Shown here: one piece after another, positions 38,872-47,486 of the stretch
Layout: each line of letters starts with the position of its first letter
How positions within the stretch are numbered: position 1 is the stretch's first letter
Assembly: GCF_013389665.1 (NCBI RefSeq)
Contig: NZ_CP058316.1
Coordinates: forward strand, 2,232,001-2,296,000
Source of the DNA: Microbacterium oleivorans
GTDB lineage: Bacteria > Actinomycetota > Actinomycetes > Actinomycetales > Microbacteriaceae
DNA: 64,000 bases
Direction: 5' to 3'
Position numbers and translations under genes: made by a program
Notes under the pieces: generated by a model
Database searches by the model: none
Told to the model about the DNA's origin: nothing
The model's input: the letters and a program-made list of their open reading frames with translations, nothing else

Positions 38872-39939
38872 TCAGGCCGGGGCGGCCGTCTCGGACGTCA
38901 TGCGGTAGCCGACGCCGCGCACCGTCTCGATGTAGCGGGGCGTCGTGGGGTTGTCGCTGAGCTTGCGGCGGAGGTTCGTCATGTGCGCCTCGATGGCGCG
39001 CTTGTCGGCCTCGCCGACGAAGTAGCTGGTGACATACGACTCACCGCGCAGGACGAGGGTGAGGTCGGCCTTCGAGCGCACGCGTCGCTTCGACGCCATG
39101 AGCGTCGACAGCAGGTCGAACTCGGTGCGGGTGAGCTCGAGCTCACGGCCGGCGACGTAGGCGAGACGGGTGTCGGTGTCGACCTGCAGGTCGCGATGGG
39201 TCAGCCACTGCTCGCCGCCGGTGGTGACGATCTCGCCCGCGGGCTGGTGCACGACGAGCTCGGAGCCCGATGAAGGTGCGGGTACGATCGCGACCGCGTC
39301 GGAGGCGCGGTGGACGATGATCGGCTGCTGCGGCGCCTGCGGCTGCTGCTGCGGCGGCGCGTAGACCGGCTGCGGCGACGGCTGGGGCTGCGGCGCCGGA
39401 GCGGCGGCCGGCGGTGCGGCATCCGGGAACTGCGCGATGTACTCCTCGTACGACAGCGGCGATCCGGGTGCGGCGGTCGGTGCCGGACTGCCCGCCGGAC
39501 GGGCTCCGGGGAACGAGGGGCCGACGGAGTCCTGCCGGGGAGCGTGCTGCTGCGGCGCCGCGGCACGCGGGCGGCGCAGCAGCGCGTCGACGCGCGCGCG
39601 GAACTCGCGGGGGCGGAACGGCTTGACGATGTACTCGTCGGCGCCGGCGCCCAGACCCAGCACCACGTCGGCCTCCTCGGAGAGCCCCGTGAGCATGATG
39701 ATGTAGGTGTCGCTCTGAGCTCGGATGCGGCGTGCCGCCTCGAACCCGTCGATGCCGGGCATGTTGACGTCGAGGGTCGTCAGCAGCGGACGGTACGAGA
39801 GCACCGCCTGGATGCCGTCGATCCCGTTGCCGACAGAGACGGTCGAGAACCCCGCGGCCTCGAGCACCTCCACGAGCAGATGCCGGATGTCCGGGTCGTC
39901 TTCGACGATGACCGCGGTCTTCAGCTGCTCCGGCGTCAT
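38872..39939 (-). CDS. OmpR-family response regulator, long Pro/Gln linker
   Basis: 355 aa. Receiver domain with acidic pair EDD near residue 13, phospho-acceptor Asp57 and Lys106 (VKPF). A winged-helix output domain covers about residues 250-350 (RTEFDLLSTLMASKRRV, YIETVRGVGYRM). The ~120-residue linker between them, rich in Pro, Ala and Gln, is far longer than the usual OmpR linker. No histidine kinase is adjacent. It lies convergent to the GT2 gene and back from the GH6 gene, and is the likely regulator of the locus. Confidence 0.95.
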   Translation of the reverse strand: MTPEQLKTAVIVEDDPDIRHLLVEVLEAAGFSTVSVGNGIDGIQAVLSYRPLLTTLDVNMPGIDGFEAARRIRAQSDTYIIMLTGLSEEADVVLGLGAGADEYIVKPFRPREFRARVDALLRRPRAAAPQQHAPRQDSVGPSFPGARPAGSPAPTAAPGSPLSYEEYIAQFPDAAPPAAAPAPQPQPSPQPVYAPPQQQPQAPQQPIIVHRASDAVAIVPAPSSGSELVVHQPAGEIVTTGGEQWLTHRDLQVDTDTRLAYVAGRELELTRTEFDLLSTLMASKRRVRSKADLTLVLRGESYVTSYFVGEADKRAIEAHMTNLRRKLSDNPTTPRYIETVRGVGYRMTSETAAPA

Positions 39940-40019
39940 GCTGATCTCTTCTTTCGCTCAGGTCGGGGTAATTTTGCCACAAGCGGGGCGCTGGCGGTGC
40001 CGCCCGTTCGGGGGACAGG

Positions 40020-41114
40020 TCAGCCCGTCGCGCCCTGCGTGAGGGCGACGGCGCCCTGAGGCCACCAGACGCCCGCGTCCGGCCCGCCGTTGCACGGTCC
40101 GTCGCTCTCGCCGGGGGGCTTGATCCAGAGGTTGGTATCGACGACGTCGTCGCCGTAGGTGCCGCTGGGGTCGCCGACGGTGCGGCCCGCGGGGTTGCAC
40201 CACTCGCCGTCGCTCGGCGCGCCGGATCCGTTCCGCGAGGTGTCGACGAGAGCGTGCATGCCCCCGAGCCGGTCCGACAGCGCGCGAGCGTAGGCGAACT
40301 CGTCGTAGGTGCTGTTGAAGTTCGACACGTTGGTCACGAACCCGCGCACCCCGTCGCCGGCGACCTGGCGCACGAGGTCGGCCATCGTCTCGGCGCCGAG
40401 CCAGTTCGAGTGTCCGCCGTCGACGTACACCCACGTGTCCGGTCCGGTGAGTCGACCGATCGCGCCGCGCAGCTGCTCGACCCGCTCGGCGACGTTGCCG
40501 CACTCGGGTGCGAGCGCGAGGCTGTCGGGCTCGACGACCACGACCTTCGTGACGTCCTTCGCGGAGCGCAGCGCCGTGCCGATCTGCGAGGTCCACGTCT
40601 CGTAGTCGGCCTCGTCGAGGCCGCCCGCGGAGTGGTTGCCGCAGTCGCGCCCCGGCAGCCCGTAGACGACGACCGCGAGTGTGGCGTCGCTCTCGCGGGC
40701 CTCGTTCGCGAGGTTCAGCACGCGCGGTCCCACCTCGCCGATCGGATCCTGCTCCGGGGTGAGCCAGTACGCGGTCGGCTGCGCCGCGAGGTACTCGGCG
40801 GCGGCGACCTCGTCGGCCGCGCCTCCGGCGGCCGCGGCCCGCGCGGCCTTCGACTCCTCGGGTGCGACGAAGACCGTGCCCACGCCGGGCGGGCGTGCGG
40901 TGAGCAGCTGGAGTCCGTTCGTCACGAGCGACACGGCGATCGCGACGGCGGCGACGATGAGGGCGACGCCGACGACGATGAGAGCGATCCAGCTCCAGCG
41001 CGGCATCCGCCGGCGCCGCGGCGCGGCGGCGGGACGGTGGGTGGGGGCGGGCGGCTCGTAATGCCCGGTCACGACGTATTGCCGTGGGGGCTGGGAGCGC
41101 GGTCGCCTTCTCAC
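40020..41114 (-). CDS. membrane-anchored GH6 endoglucanase/cellobiohydrolase
   Basis: 364 aa. A Pro/Arg-rich cytoplasmic start, one signal-anchor helix (about residues 39-66) and a full GH6 catalytic domain: YGLPGRDCGNHSAGG, VVVEPDSLALAPEC, YVDGGHSNWLG, ALVDTSRNGSG and LWIKPPGESDG. GH6 enzymes cleave beta-1,4-glucan with inversion. Being tethered rather than secreted and next to a GT2 synthase, it may trim a polymer made by the cell, as CslZ-type GH6 proteins are thought to do in Streptomyces. GTG 41114 has TAGAGT six bases upstream (41121-41126), indicating a leaderless mRNA. Confidence 0.93.
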   Translation of the reverse strand: MRRRPRSQPPRQYVVTGHYEPPAPTHRPAAAPRRRRMPRWSWIALIVVGVALIVAAVAIAVSLVTNGLQLLTARPPGVGTVFVAPEESKAARAAAAGGAADEVAAAEYLAAQPTAYWLTPEQDPIGEVGPRVLNLANEARESDATLAVVVYGLPGRDCGNHSAGGLDEADYETWTSQIGTALRSAKDVTKVVVVEPDSLALAPECGNVAERVEQLRGAIGRLTGPDTWVYVDGGHSNWLGAETMADLVRQVAGDGVRGFVTNVSNFNSTYDEFAYARALSDRLGGMHALVDTSRNGSGAPSDGEWCNPAGRTVGDPSGTYGDDVVDTNLWIKPPGESDGPCNGGPDAGVWWPQGAVALTQGATG

Positions 41115-41223
41115 GCGTCGACTCTAATCGGTGCGTGCGACGGCGCGGGCCGGGTTGCGACGCGCGAGCCGCGTTAGCCTGGGCAGGACGCGGGCTCCGA
41201 TCCGGCGAGAGGGAGCGATCCAC

Positions 41224-41916
41224 ATGAACGATGTCATCCTCGGTGTGACCGATGCGCCGGCGACCCGTGCCCGGGAGTGGGCGATGCTGCGGGCACGAGC
41301 CCGCGGGGCGGAGGTGCGCGAGCTGCTCATCGCACCCTCGCGGGACGACGTCGACGAGGCGGTCGCGGCGACCGCCGGGGCCGAGATCCTCGTGCTGCCC
41401 GCCGAGCACGGGCACTCGTACCGCGGCATCCTCGCCCGTTCCCACTGCCCCGTCGCCGTCGTCCCCGAGCGCGCCGACGACGACGTCGACCGCCACGGTG
41501 TGCTCGTGGGGGTGGATGCGTCGGAGGTCTCGGAGCATGCCCTCGCCTTCGCCGCCGCCGAGGCGGCGCGCATCGGCGAGCCGCTGATCGCGCTCGCGGC
41601 GTGGGAGCCGGTGTCGGTGGGAACCGAACCGGGCATGGACCTGTGGACGGGGCCGATGCCGGTGGACCTGACCGAGGCGACGGCCGGGATGCTGGAGCGC
41701 ATGCTCGAGCCGGTGCGGGCTGCGCACCCGCAGGTGACGGTGCAGACGCGGATCGACGTGGGCGACGCCTCCGCGGTCATCGAGGAGGCCTCGCGCTCGG
41801 CGGTGCTGACCGTGGTCGGGTCGCACGGCCGCACGGGCCTGTCGCGGCTGCTGCTCGGGTCGGTCAGCGAGCACGTCGTGGCCCACGTCGCCTCGCCCAC
41901 CGTGATCGTCCGGTGA
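41224..41916 (+). CDS. universal stress protein
   Basis: 230 aa UspA-family protein. The N-terminal half is a shortened Usp domain; the C-terminal half keeps the nucleotide-binding signature GSHGRTGLSRLLLGSVSEHV. GAGGGAG precedes ATG 41224, and TAGCCT at about 41174-41179 may be the -10. Overlaps the VanZ-like gene by four bases (GTGA), so both are co-translated. Confidence 0.9.
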   Translation: MNDVILGVTDAPATRAREWAMLRARARGAEVRELLIAPSRDDVDEAVAATAGAEILVLPAEHGHSYRGILARSHCPVAVVPERADDDVDRHGVLVGVDASEVSEHALAFAAAEAARIGEPLIALAAWEPVSVGTEPGMDLWTGPMPVDLTEATAGMLERMLEPVRAAHPQVTVQTRIDVGDASAVIEEASRSAVLTVVGSHGRTGLSRLLLGSVSEHVVAHVASPTVIVR

Positions 41917-42356
41917 GGGTGGCCGGCTCCGTTCCGGCACGGGTGCTGCTCGCGGCGTTCCTCGTCGCGCTCGCCTTCGTCGCGTTCTGGCCGACGCCGG
42001 TCGACCGCGACGCGGGGTGGCTGGTGAGCCGCATCACCGACACGGTGCCCTGGCTGACCTACGGGCGGATCGAATTCGGGGCGAACATCCTGCTGTTCGT
42101 TCCGCTGGGATGGTGCGCGGCCCGCGGCTGGCCCCGCTGGCACGCCGCCGTCATCCCCGCGGCGCTCGGGCTCTCGGTGGTCATCGAGGTCGGGCAGGGG
42201 GTCGCCCTCGCCGAGCGCACCTCGAGCGTGCTCGACGTGGTCGCCAACACGACGGGCGCGGCGATCGGCTGGGCGATCGCGATGCCGTGGCGCAACCGCC
42301 GCCCGGCGGCTGCCGCGGCTTCGACGCGCCGTGATCGGCCCGCCTCGGAGGCATGA
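41913..42356 (+). CDS. VanZ-like membrane protein
   Basis: 147 aa with about four helices and the VanZ family pattern: FWPTPVDRD, NILLFVPLGWCAA, VVIEVGQ and SVLDVVANTTGAAIGW. VanZ confers low-level teicoplanin resistance in enterococci, but most family members have unknown roles. GTG 41913 overlaps the usp stop. Confidence 0.88.
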   Translation: MRVAGSVPARVLLAAFLVALAFVAFWPTPVDRDAGWLVSRITDTVPWLTYGRIEFGANILLFVPLGWCAARGWPRWHAAVIPAALGLSVVIEVGQGVALAERTSSVLDVVANTTGAAIGWAIAMPWRNRRPAAAAASTRRDRPASEA

Positions 42357-42386
42357 GCCCGGCGGGAGGATGCCCGGCTCCGCGCA

Positions 42387-42425
42387 CCCCGCCCCGGCCC
42401 CGCACCTGGCGCGGCCGGGGCGGGG
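42387..42425. terminator. bidirectional terminator
   Basis: 13-bp stem (42387-42399 with 42413-42425) in the gap between the converging VanZ-like gene and the small minus-strand gene. Confidence 0.65.
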
Positions 42426-42432
42426 CAGCGGG

Positions 42433-42675
42433 TCAGCCCTCGAGGTCGACCTCGCCCGCGGCGAGAGCGTCGGCGTAGGTGCGGACGTCGGGGCCCGGCT
42501 CCCAATCGATGAACTTGTCCTTCATGTGACTCACGAGCGCCGCGTACGCCTTGTCGGCGTCGGCGGCGTCGTCGGTGCCGGCGACGGCGGTGACGGCATC
42601 CTGGAGGACACGGTCGGCGTCGTCGAGCACTTTCTGGCGGGCTTCGTCGTTCCAGTGGATCTCGCTGATCTTCAT
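42433..42675 (-). CDS. small conserved hypothetical protein
   Basis: 80 aa, acidic and helical (EARQKVLDDADRVLQDAVTAV, YAALVSHMKDKFIDWEPGPDV). ATG 42675 is preferred to one six codons upstream because TAGCGT lies seven bases before it on this strand, consistent with a leaderless mRNA. It sits just after the metal permease on the same strand. Function unknown. Confidence 0.65.
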   Translation of the reverse strand: MKISEIHWNDEARQKVLDDADRVLQDAVTAVAGTDDAADADKAYAALVSHMKDKFIDWEPGPDVRTYADALAAGEVDLEG

Positions 42676-42685
42676 AGTCCGCACG

Positions 42686-43561
42686 CTAATCACCCGTGGC
42701 GGATTCGGCGACGGGCTTGCGCGACGCGATCCGACGCCCGATGAGGCCGTGCCGCGGGCTGAAGAGGTACACCGCGGCGAAGACGATGCCCTGCACCAGC
42801 ACGACCAGGCCGCCGGACGACGCGTCGATCCAGTAGCTGAGATAGATGCCGACGAGGGACGACACCGCCGACAGTGTCGGAGCGATGACGAGCATGCGCC
42901 CGAACCGGTCGGTGAGCAGGTGCGCCGTCGCGCCCGGGATGATGAGCATCGCCACGACCAGGACCACCCCGACGACCTGCAGCGCGACCACGGCGGTCAG
43001 GGCCAGCACGCCCAGCAGCAGTCCCGACAGCACGCGCGGCGAGAGGCCGACCGCGAAGGTGTGGATCGGGTCGAAGGCGAACAGCGTCAGGTCGCGGCGT
43101 TTGACGAGGAGGACCGCGAGGGCGACCGCGGCGAGCACGGCGATCTGGACGAGGTCGCTCGATGAGACGCCCAGCACATTGCCGAACAGGATGTGGTTGA
43201 GATCGGTCTGACTGGGTGTCACCGAGATCAGCACGAGCCCGAGCGCGAACAGCGTCGTGAAGACGATGCCGATGGCGGCGTCCTCCTTGACCCGGCTCGT
43301 CCCGCGGATGATGCCGATGAGCGCGACGGCGATGACGCCGAACACGAGCGCGCCGAGGGCGAACGGCGCTCCCAGGACGTAGGCGAGCACGACCCCCGGG
43401 AGCACCGCGTGGCTGACGGCGTCGCCCATCAACGACCAGCCGATGAGCACGAGCCAGCACGACAGCAGCGCGCACACGATCGCGGCGATGGCGGTGGCCG
43501 ACAGCGCCCGCAGCATGAACTCGTACTGCAGGGGCTCGAGCAGGATGTCGAGGAGGCTCAT
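42686..43561 (-). CDS. metal ABC transporter permease
   Basis: 291 aa, ABC-3 family (Mn/Zn/Fe) with about eight helices. YEFMLRALSATAIAAIVCALLSC, GDAVSHAVLPGV and QVVGVVLVVAMLIIPGATA in shortened form (LVVAMLIIPGATA) are typical of MntB/SitC/ZnuB. Last gene of a three-gene importer; its ATG overlaps the ATPase stop (ATGA). Confidence 0.95.
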   Translation of the reverse strand: MSLLDILLEPLQYEFMLRALSATAIAAIVCALLSCWLVLIGWSLMGDAVSHAVLPGVVLAYVLGAPFALGALVFGVIAVALIGIIRGTSRVKEDAAIGIVFTTLFALGLVLISVTPSQTDLNHILFGNVLGVSSSDLVQIAVLAAVALAVLLVKRRDLTLFAFDPIHTFAVGLSPRVLSGLLLGVLALTAVVALQVVGVVLVVAMLIIPGATAHLLTDRFGRMLVIAPTLSAVSSLVGIYLSYWIDASSGGLVVLVQGIVFAAVYLFSPRHGLIGRRIASRKPVAESATGD

Positions 43562-44322
43562 GCCTCGCCCTCCGGGGACGTCGCGTCGAGGCGGTGGCCG
43601 GGGTCGAGGCCGAACGCGCGGGCGAGGACGTCGGGACGCAGCGCTTCGGTCACGGAGCCGTGGAACACCACTCGGCGCAGCAGCAGCACCGCCTCGTCGG
43701 CGAGCGAGGGCAGGGCGTGCAGGTCGTGCGTGGAGACCAGGATGGTGCGGCCGTCCCGGGCCAGCTCACGGAGCAGGCGGACGATCGTGGCCTCGGAGCG
43801 TTTGTCGACGCCGGCGAACGGTTCGTCCAGCAGCAGCACGTGGGCATCCTGGGCGATGCCGCGCGCCACGAACGCGCGCTTGCGCTGACCGCCCGACAGG
43901 CGTCCGATCTGGCGGTCGGCGAGGTCGCCGAGCTCGACCCGGGCGAGCGCCTCGTCCACAGCACGGTGATCGGCCGGGCGCGGACGTCGCGTGATCCCGA
44001 GGTGGCCGTAGCGGCCCATCATCACGACGTCGCGGACCGACACCGGGAACGTCCAGTCGACGTCCTCGCTCTGGGGCACGTAGCCCACGACGCCGCGGCG
44101 ACGGGCGGCGGTGGGCGGGTGCCCGTCGACGGTGACAGCGCCGGCGGCGGGTCGGACCATGCCGATGATCGTCTTGAACAGGGTCGATTTGCCCGACCCG
44201 TTCATGCCGATGAGGGCGGTGACGCGTCCAGGGGCGACCGTGAGGCGGACGTCGTCGAGGGCGACGATGTCGCCGTATCGCACGGAGACCCCGTCGACGT
44301 CGATACCGGTCGGAGCGGTCAC
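43558..44322 (-). CDS. metal ABC transporter ATP-binding protein
   Basis: 254 aa. Walker A GMNGSGKST, signature LSGGQRKRA, Walker B VLLLDEPFAGVD, switch His in STHDL; the SEDVDWTFPVSVRDVVMMGRYG stretch (shortened: DWTFPVSVRDVVMMGRYG) is typical of MntA/SitB-type manganese/iron importers. GTG 44322 overlaps the stop of the binding-protein gene. Confidence 0.95.
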   Translation of the reverse strand: MTAPTGIDVDGVSVRYGDIVALDDVRLTVAPGRVTALIGMNGSGKSTLFKTIIGMVRPAAGAVTVDGHPPTAARRRGVVGYVPQSEDVDWTFPVSVRDVVMMGRYGHLGITRRPRPADHRAVDEALARVELGDLADRQIGRLSGGQRKRAFVARGIAQDAHVLLLDEPFAGVDKRSEATIVRLLRELARDGRTILVSTHDLHALPSLADEAVLLLRRVVFHGSVTEALRPDVLARAFGLDPGHRLDATSPEGEA

Positions 44323-45272
44323 GACGCATCCCCGAGCAGAGCGGTGGTGATGGTGTCGACGTCGTGGCGCAGCAGGTCGAGGTAGGTCGGCACCGGTCCG
44401 CCCGACTCCGAGAGCGAGTCGACGTACAGGATGCCGCCGAACGTGGCGCCGGTGGCCTCGACGACCTGCTGCATCGGCCGGTCCGACACCGTCGACTCGC
44501 AGAAGACCGCGGGCACATCGTTGTCGTCGACGAACTCGATCGTCCGGCGGATCTGCTGCGGGGTGGCCTGCTGCTCGGCGTTGACCGGCCAGATGTAGGC
44601 CTCGGTGAGCCCGGCGTCGCGCGCCAGGTACGAGAAGGCTCCCTCGCACGTGACGAGCGCGCGCTGACTCTCGGGCACCGTCGCGAGGTCGGCGACGAGC
44701 TCGTCGTGGATCTGCTGCAGTTCGGCCGCGTAGGCGGCGCCGTTCGCGGCGTAGTCGTCGGCCCCGTCGGGGTCGAGGTCGCTGAAGGCCGAGACGATGT
44801 TCTCGACGTAGACCTGGACGTTCAGCGGGCTCATCCAGGCGTGCGGGTTCGGCTTGCCCGCGTAGGCGTCGCCGGTGATGTCGATCGTCTCGATACCCGC
44901 GGAGACGACGGCGTGCGGGGCGTCCGCGGTGTCGACGAAGCGCGCGAACCACGACTCGAGCCCGAGCCCGTTGTCGAGGATGAGATCGGCGTCGGATGCC
45001 GCGGCGATGTCGCGCGGCGTCGGCTCGTAGCCGTGGATCTCGGCGCCGACCTTCGTGATCGATCGCACGTCGAGTCGGTCGCCGGCGACGTTGCGGGCGA
45101 TGTCGGCCAGCACCGTGAACGTCGTCAGCACGACGGGGCGGCCGTCCTCGCCCTCGCCCGCGCCGGTCTCGGCGCCCGGGTCCCCCGCGCCGCCGCACCC
45201 CGTGAGCAGGACCGCAGCGGTTGCGAGGGAGACGAGGGCGGTCCCGACGCGACTCCGGCGATTTTTCGGCAT
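44319..45272 (-). CDS. metal ABC transporter substrate-binding lipoprotein
   Basis: 317 aa, cluster A-I (ZnuA/MntC/PsaA type). Lipobox LLTGC gives Cys26. Metal ligands fit the Mn/Fe class: His in EIHGYEPTP, His in NPHAWMSP, Glu in CEGAFSYLARD, Asp in YVDSLSE; no His-rich zinc loop is present. It captures Mn2+ (possibly Zn2+ or Fe2+) for the permease and ATPase that follow. There is no Shine-Dalgarno: the ATG is at the expected transcription start and lies inside a palindromic operator. Confidence 0.95.
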   Translation of the reverse strand: MPKNRRSRVGTALVSLATAAVLLTGCGGAGDPGAETGAGEGEDGRPVVLTTFTVLADIARNVAGDRLDVRSITKVGAEIHGYEPTPRDIAAASDADLILDNGLGLESWFARFVDTADAPHAVVSAGIETIDITGDAYAGKPNPHAWMSPLNVQVYVENIVSAFSDLDPDGADDYAANGAAYAAELQQIHDELVADLATVPESQRALVTCEGAFSYLARDAGLTEAYIWPVNAEQQATPQQIRRTIEFVDDNDVPAVFCESTVSDRPMQQVVEATGATFGGILYVDSLSESGGPVPTYLDLLRHDVDTITTALLGDAS

Positions 45273-45282
45273 ACCGAAAAAT
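45261..45282 (-). promoter_or_regulatory. DtxR/MntR-type operator over the start codon
   Basis: Perfect palindrome ATTTTTCGG (45261-45269) / CCGAAAAAT (45274-45282) with the four-base centre CATA. The centre contains the start codon of the metal-binding lipoprotein on the minus strand. AT-rich arms in a GC-rich genome and the metal importer downstream point to a metal-responsive DtxR/MntR-family repressor. Confidence 0.85.
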
Positions 45283-45308
45283 TACCCGCCGGATGGCCCT
45301 CCGTGCAA
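45279..45308 (-). promoter_or_regulatory. metal importer promoter
   Basis: On the minus strand TTGCAC (45308-45303), an 18-base spacer and TAATTT (45284-45279). Six bases separate the -10 from the A of the start codon, which predicts a leaderless mRNA. The -10 overlaps the palindrome, and the promoter lies inside the 3' end of the upstream oxidoreductase gene. Confidence 0.7.
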
Positions 45309-46403
45309 TTCTCCCGCCGCGTCCACGGCATCCGCCCACGGCTGTCGCGAGGAACGCACGGTCTCGCCGGTCGCGGCGGCGCGCTGCATGAGGAGTGCGA
45401 GGTAGTGATCCTGGCTCGCCTCGGCGAGGGAGTACACCGGCGCTCCACCGCCGATCGCCCGCGGCATCGCGTCGAGCATGCGGGCGATGGCGATCTCGTC
45501 GTCGTTCAGCCGGGCGGGCGGGAAGGGGTTGCGGAACATCCACTCGTCGCCGAGCAGGATGCCGCGCAGGAACATGCCCTCCAGGTTGCCTCCCTCTCCG
45601 GTCATCACGCGTCGCAGCGAGTCGAACACGGGCTCGTCGAAACGGCGGAGGTGGCGCACCTCGAGGTTCTCGATCTCGCCGCGTTCGCCGCGGATGAGCA
45701 GGCGGTTGCCGCGGATCCACGAGAAGTACTGCTCGCCGGCGAAGTCGTAGACCCCCAGTCGGTCGTCGAAGGCGAAACGGGCCGTGGTCTGCGTCGCGGT
45801 GACCGTGCGCTCCTCGGTCGGGTCGCCGTCGCGGCCGGGGCCCACGACGAGCGGTGAGCGGAAGACGGATGCCGTCACCTCGACGTCGTCGGCGCCCACC
45901 CCCAGGGCCCGGCGCATCACGCTCACGCCGTGATAGTCGTGACACTGCGCGACGAGCGCCTGCGTCGGGCGGCCGAGTCGCCCGGATCGCGCGACTGCCA
46001 GCTGCGCCGCGAGCAGCGGCGACAGGTGGTACTGCTCGGCGACCTGCACCGTGGGCGCGCCGGGACGCGCCACGCGTTCCCACAGCGCGACGAGATCGTC
46101 CGCGTCGCCGGCGGGCGGGGTCTCGGTGAGCACCGGCACGCCCCGTTCGACGAGGTCGACGATCATCCCGGGTGCGACGTCGCGGGGCACCGAGACCACG
46201 ACGAAATCGGGCCGATCCGCGGCCAGCAGAGCGTCGAGGTCGACGAAGGCGGGGATGCCCCAGCGGCGTCGCACATCGGCGGCGGTCTCGGCGCTGCGGG
46301 TGACGAGCCCGGCAACGCGGAACCGCTCCGGAAGGGCGGCGGCGATGCGGAGGAAGAACTCGCTGCGCCAGCCGCTGCCGACGATTGCGAAGGAGACGCT
46401 CAT
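45282..46403 (-). CDS. Gfo/Idh/MocA-family oxidoreductase
   Basis: 373 aa. NAD(P)-binding Rossmann start AIVGSGWRSEFFLRI with VSVPRD, the ETPPAGDADD stretch in place of the usual EKP motif, and a C-terminal alpha/beta domain. Family members oxidise or reduce sugars and cyclitols; the EKP lysine appears to be replaced here (TETPP), so catalysis may differ. ATG 46403 begins the Rossmann strand; an ATG six codons upstream is less likely. Its TAA stop overlaps the palindromic operator of the next operon. Confidence 0.85.
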   Translation of the reverse strand: MSVSFAIVGSGWRSEFFLRIAAALPERFRVAGLVTRSAETAADVRRRWGIPAFVDLDALLAADRPDFVVVSVPRDVAPGMIVDLVERGVPVLTETPPAGDADDLVALWERVARPGAPTVQVAEQYHLSPLLAAQLAVARSGRLGRPTQALVAQCHDYHGVSVMRRALGVGADDVEVTASVFRSPLVVGPGRDGDPTEERTVTATQTTARFAFDDRLGVYDFAGEQYFSWIRGNRLLIRGERGEIENLEVRHLRRFDEPVFDSLRRVMTGEGGNLEGMFLRGILLGDEWMFRNPFPPARLNDDEIAIARMLDAMPRAIGGGAPVYSLAEASQDHYLALLMQRAAATGETVRSSRQPWADAVDAAGELHGGPSGG

Positions 46404-46480
46404 CGGCACAGTCTGCCCCACCCGGCCCGCGGCGCGCCGCGATCCGGATCGGACGAGACGGTTCGTGAGACGGTAGGGGC

Positions 46481-47461
46481 ATGGGGGACGACACCGACAT
46501 CGAGCCGGCCGACATCGACGTCGAGACCGTCGAGTTCGACGGTGTGCGCACGCGCGTGACGCGCGTGCAGACGGCGGCGTCCGCGGGCTCGCCGCGAGCC
46601 TTCGTGCTGATCGCCGGCATCGGCGTCGCGGCGACGTACTTCGATCTGCTCGCGCCGACGTTGGCGCAGCAGTCCCGCGTCTACGCCCTCGACCTGCCGG
46701 GGTTCGCCGGCCAGCGAGCTCCGCGCTCCGAGCCGTCGGTGGCCTTCTTCGCCGATCAGGTGGAGGCGGTGCTCGACCGGTTCGGGCTCGACGATCCGGT
46801 GCTGCTCGGGCACTCGTTCGGCACGCAGATCGTGACCGAGGTGCTCACGCGGCGCCCCGGCATCCGTCACGCCGTGCTGATCGGGCCGGTCGTGAACGAC
46901 CGCGAGCGGTCGGTCGTGCTACAGGGCATCCGCTTCGCCCAGTCGTCGCTGTTCGAGCCGTTCCGGCTCGTGATGCTCGCCGTCAGCGCATATCTGCTGT
47001 GCGGATTCGCGTACTTCGTGCGCGTGCTGCCGCACATGATGCGGTATCCGCTGACGGAGCGGATCGCCCAGGTCTCGGCGCAGGTGCTGTTCATCCGCGG
47101 GGCCCGGGACTTCTCGTCGCCCCGATACTTCCATTCGGCGCTCGTCGACGCCGCGCGCGACGCCTGGCGGTGGGAGATTCACGGAGCGGCGCACTCGGTC
47201 ATCAACGGCAACGCGATCGGCGTGGCCAAGCTCACCGACGCCTTCCTCGCCGGCGATCTGGCGCGGCGCGGCCAGATGTCGGAAGAGGAGGCGCGGGTGC
47301 CGCAGCCCGCCTACGGCGGTATCCCGCTGATGTGGCGAGCGGTGCGCTACCGCATCCGCGAATGGTTCAGCGCGCGGCAGGGCGACGAGGTCGGCGTCGA
47401 GCACGCCAAGGAGTCGCACGCCGCCGCGATGTGGCGCGCCTTCACCGGCGGGCGGCGCTAG
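46481..47461 (+). CDS. alpha/beta hydrolase
   Basis: 326 aa. Nucleophile Ser112 in LLGHSFGTQ, Asp210 in RGARDFSSP and His238 in HGAAHSV form a plausible triad; the oxyanion region is AGIGVAAT. A ~60-residue hydrophilic tail follows the fold. Substrate unknown. It is transcribed divergently from the oxidoreductase. Confidence 0.88.
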   Translation: MGDDTDIEPADIDVETVEFDGVRTRVTRVQTAASAGSPRAFVLIAGIGVAATYFDLLAPTLAQQSRVYALDLPGFAGQRAPRSEPSVAFFADQVEAVLDRFGLDDPVLLGHSFGTQIVTEVLTRRPGIRHAVLIGPVVNDRERSVVLQGIRFAQSSLFEPFRLVMLAVSAYLLCGFAYFVRVLPHMMRYPLTERIAQVSAQVLFIRGARDFSSPRYFHSALVDAARDAWRWEIHGAAHSVINGNAIGVAKLTDAFLAGDLARRGQMSEEEARVPQPAYGGIPLMWRAVRYRIREWFSARQGDEVGVEHAKESHAAAMWRAFTGGRR

Positions 47462-47486
47462 CCCGAGCCGAGCGGGCGCGCTGCGC

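Noticed and set aside
46440..46481. TAGGGG as a -10 for the alpha/beta hydrolase
   Set aside because: It ends only one base before the ATG, too close for a leaderless start, and no in-frame start lies further on at the right distance.
43558..46620. Single 1020-codon minus-strand protein
   Set aside because: Only its last 254 codons are the metal ATPase; the rest is the wrong frame of the binding protein and oxidoreductase genes.
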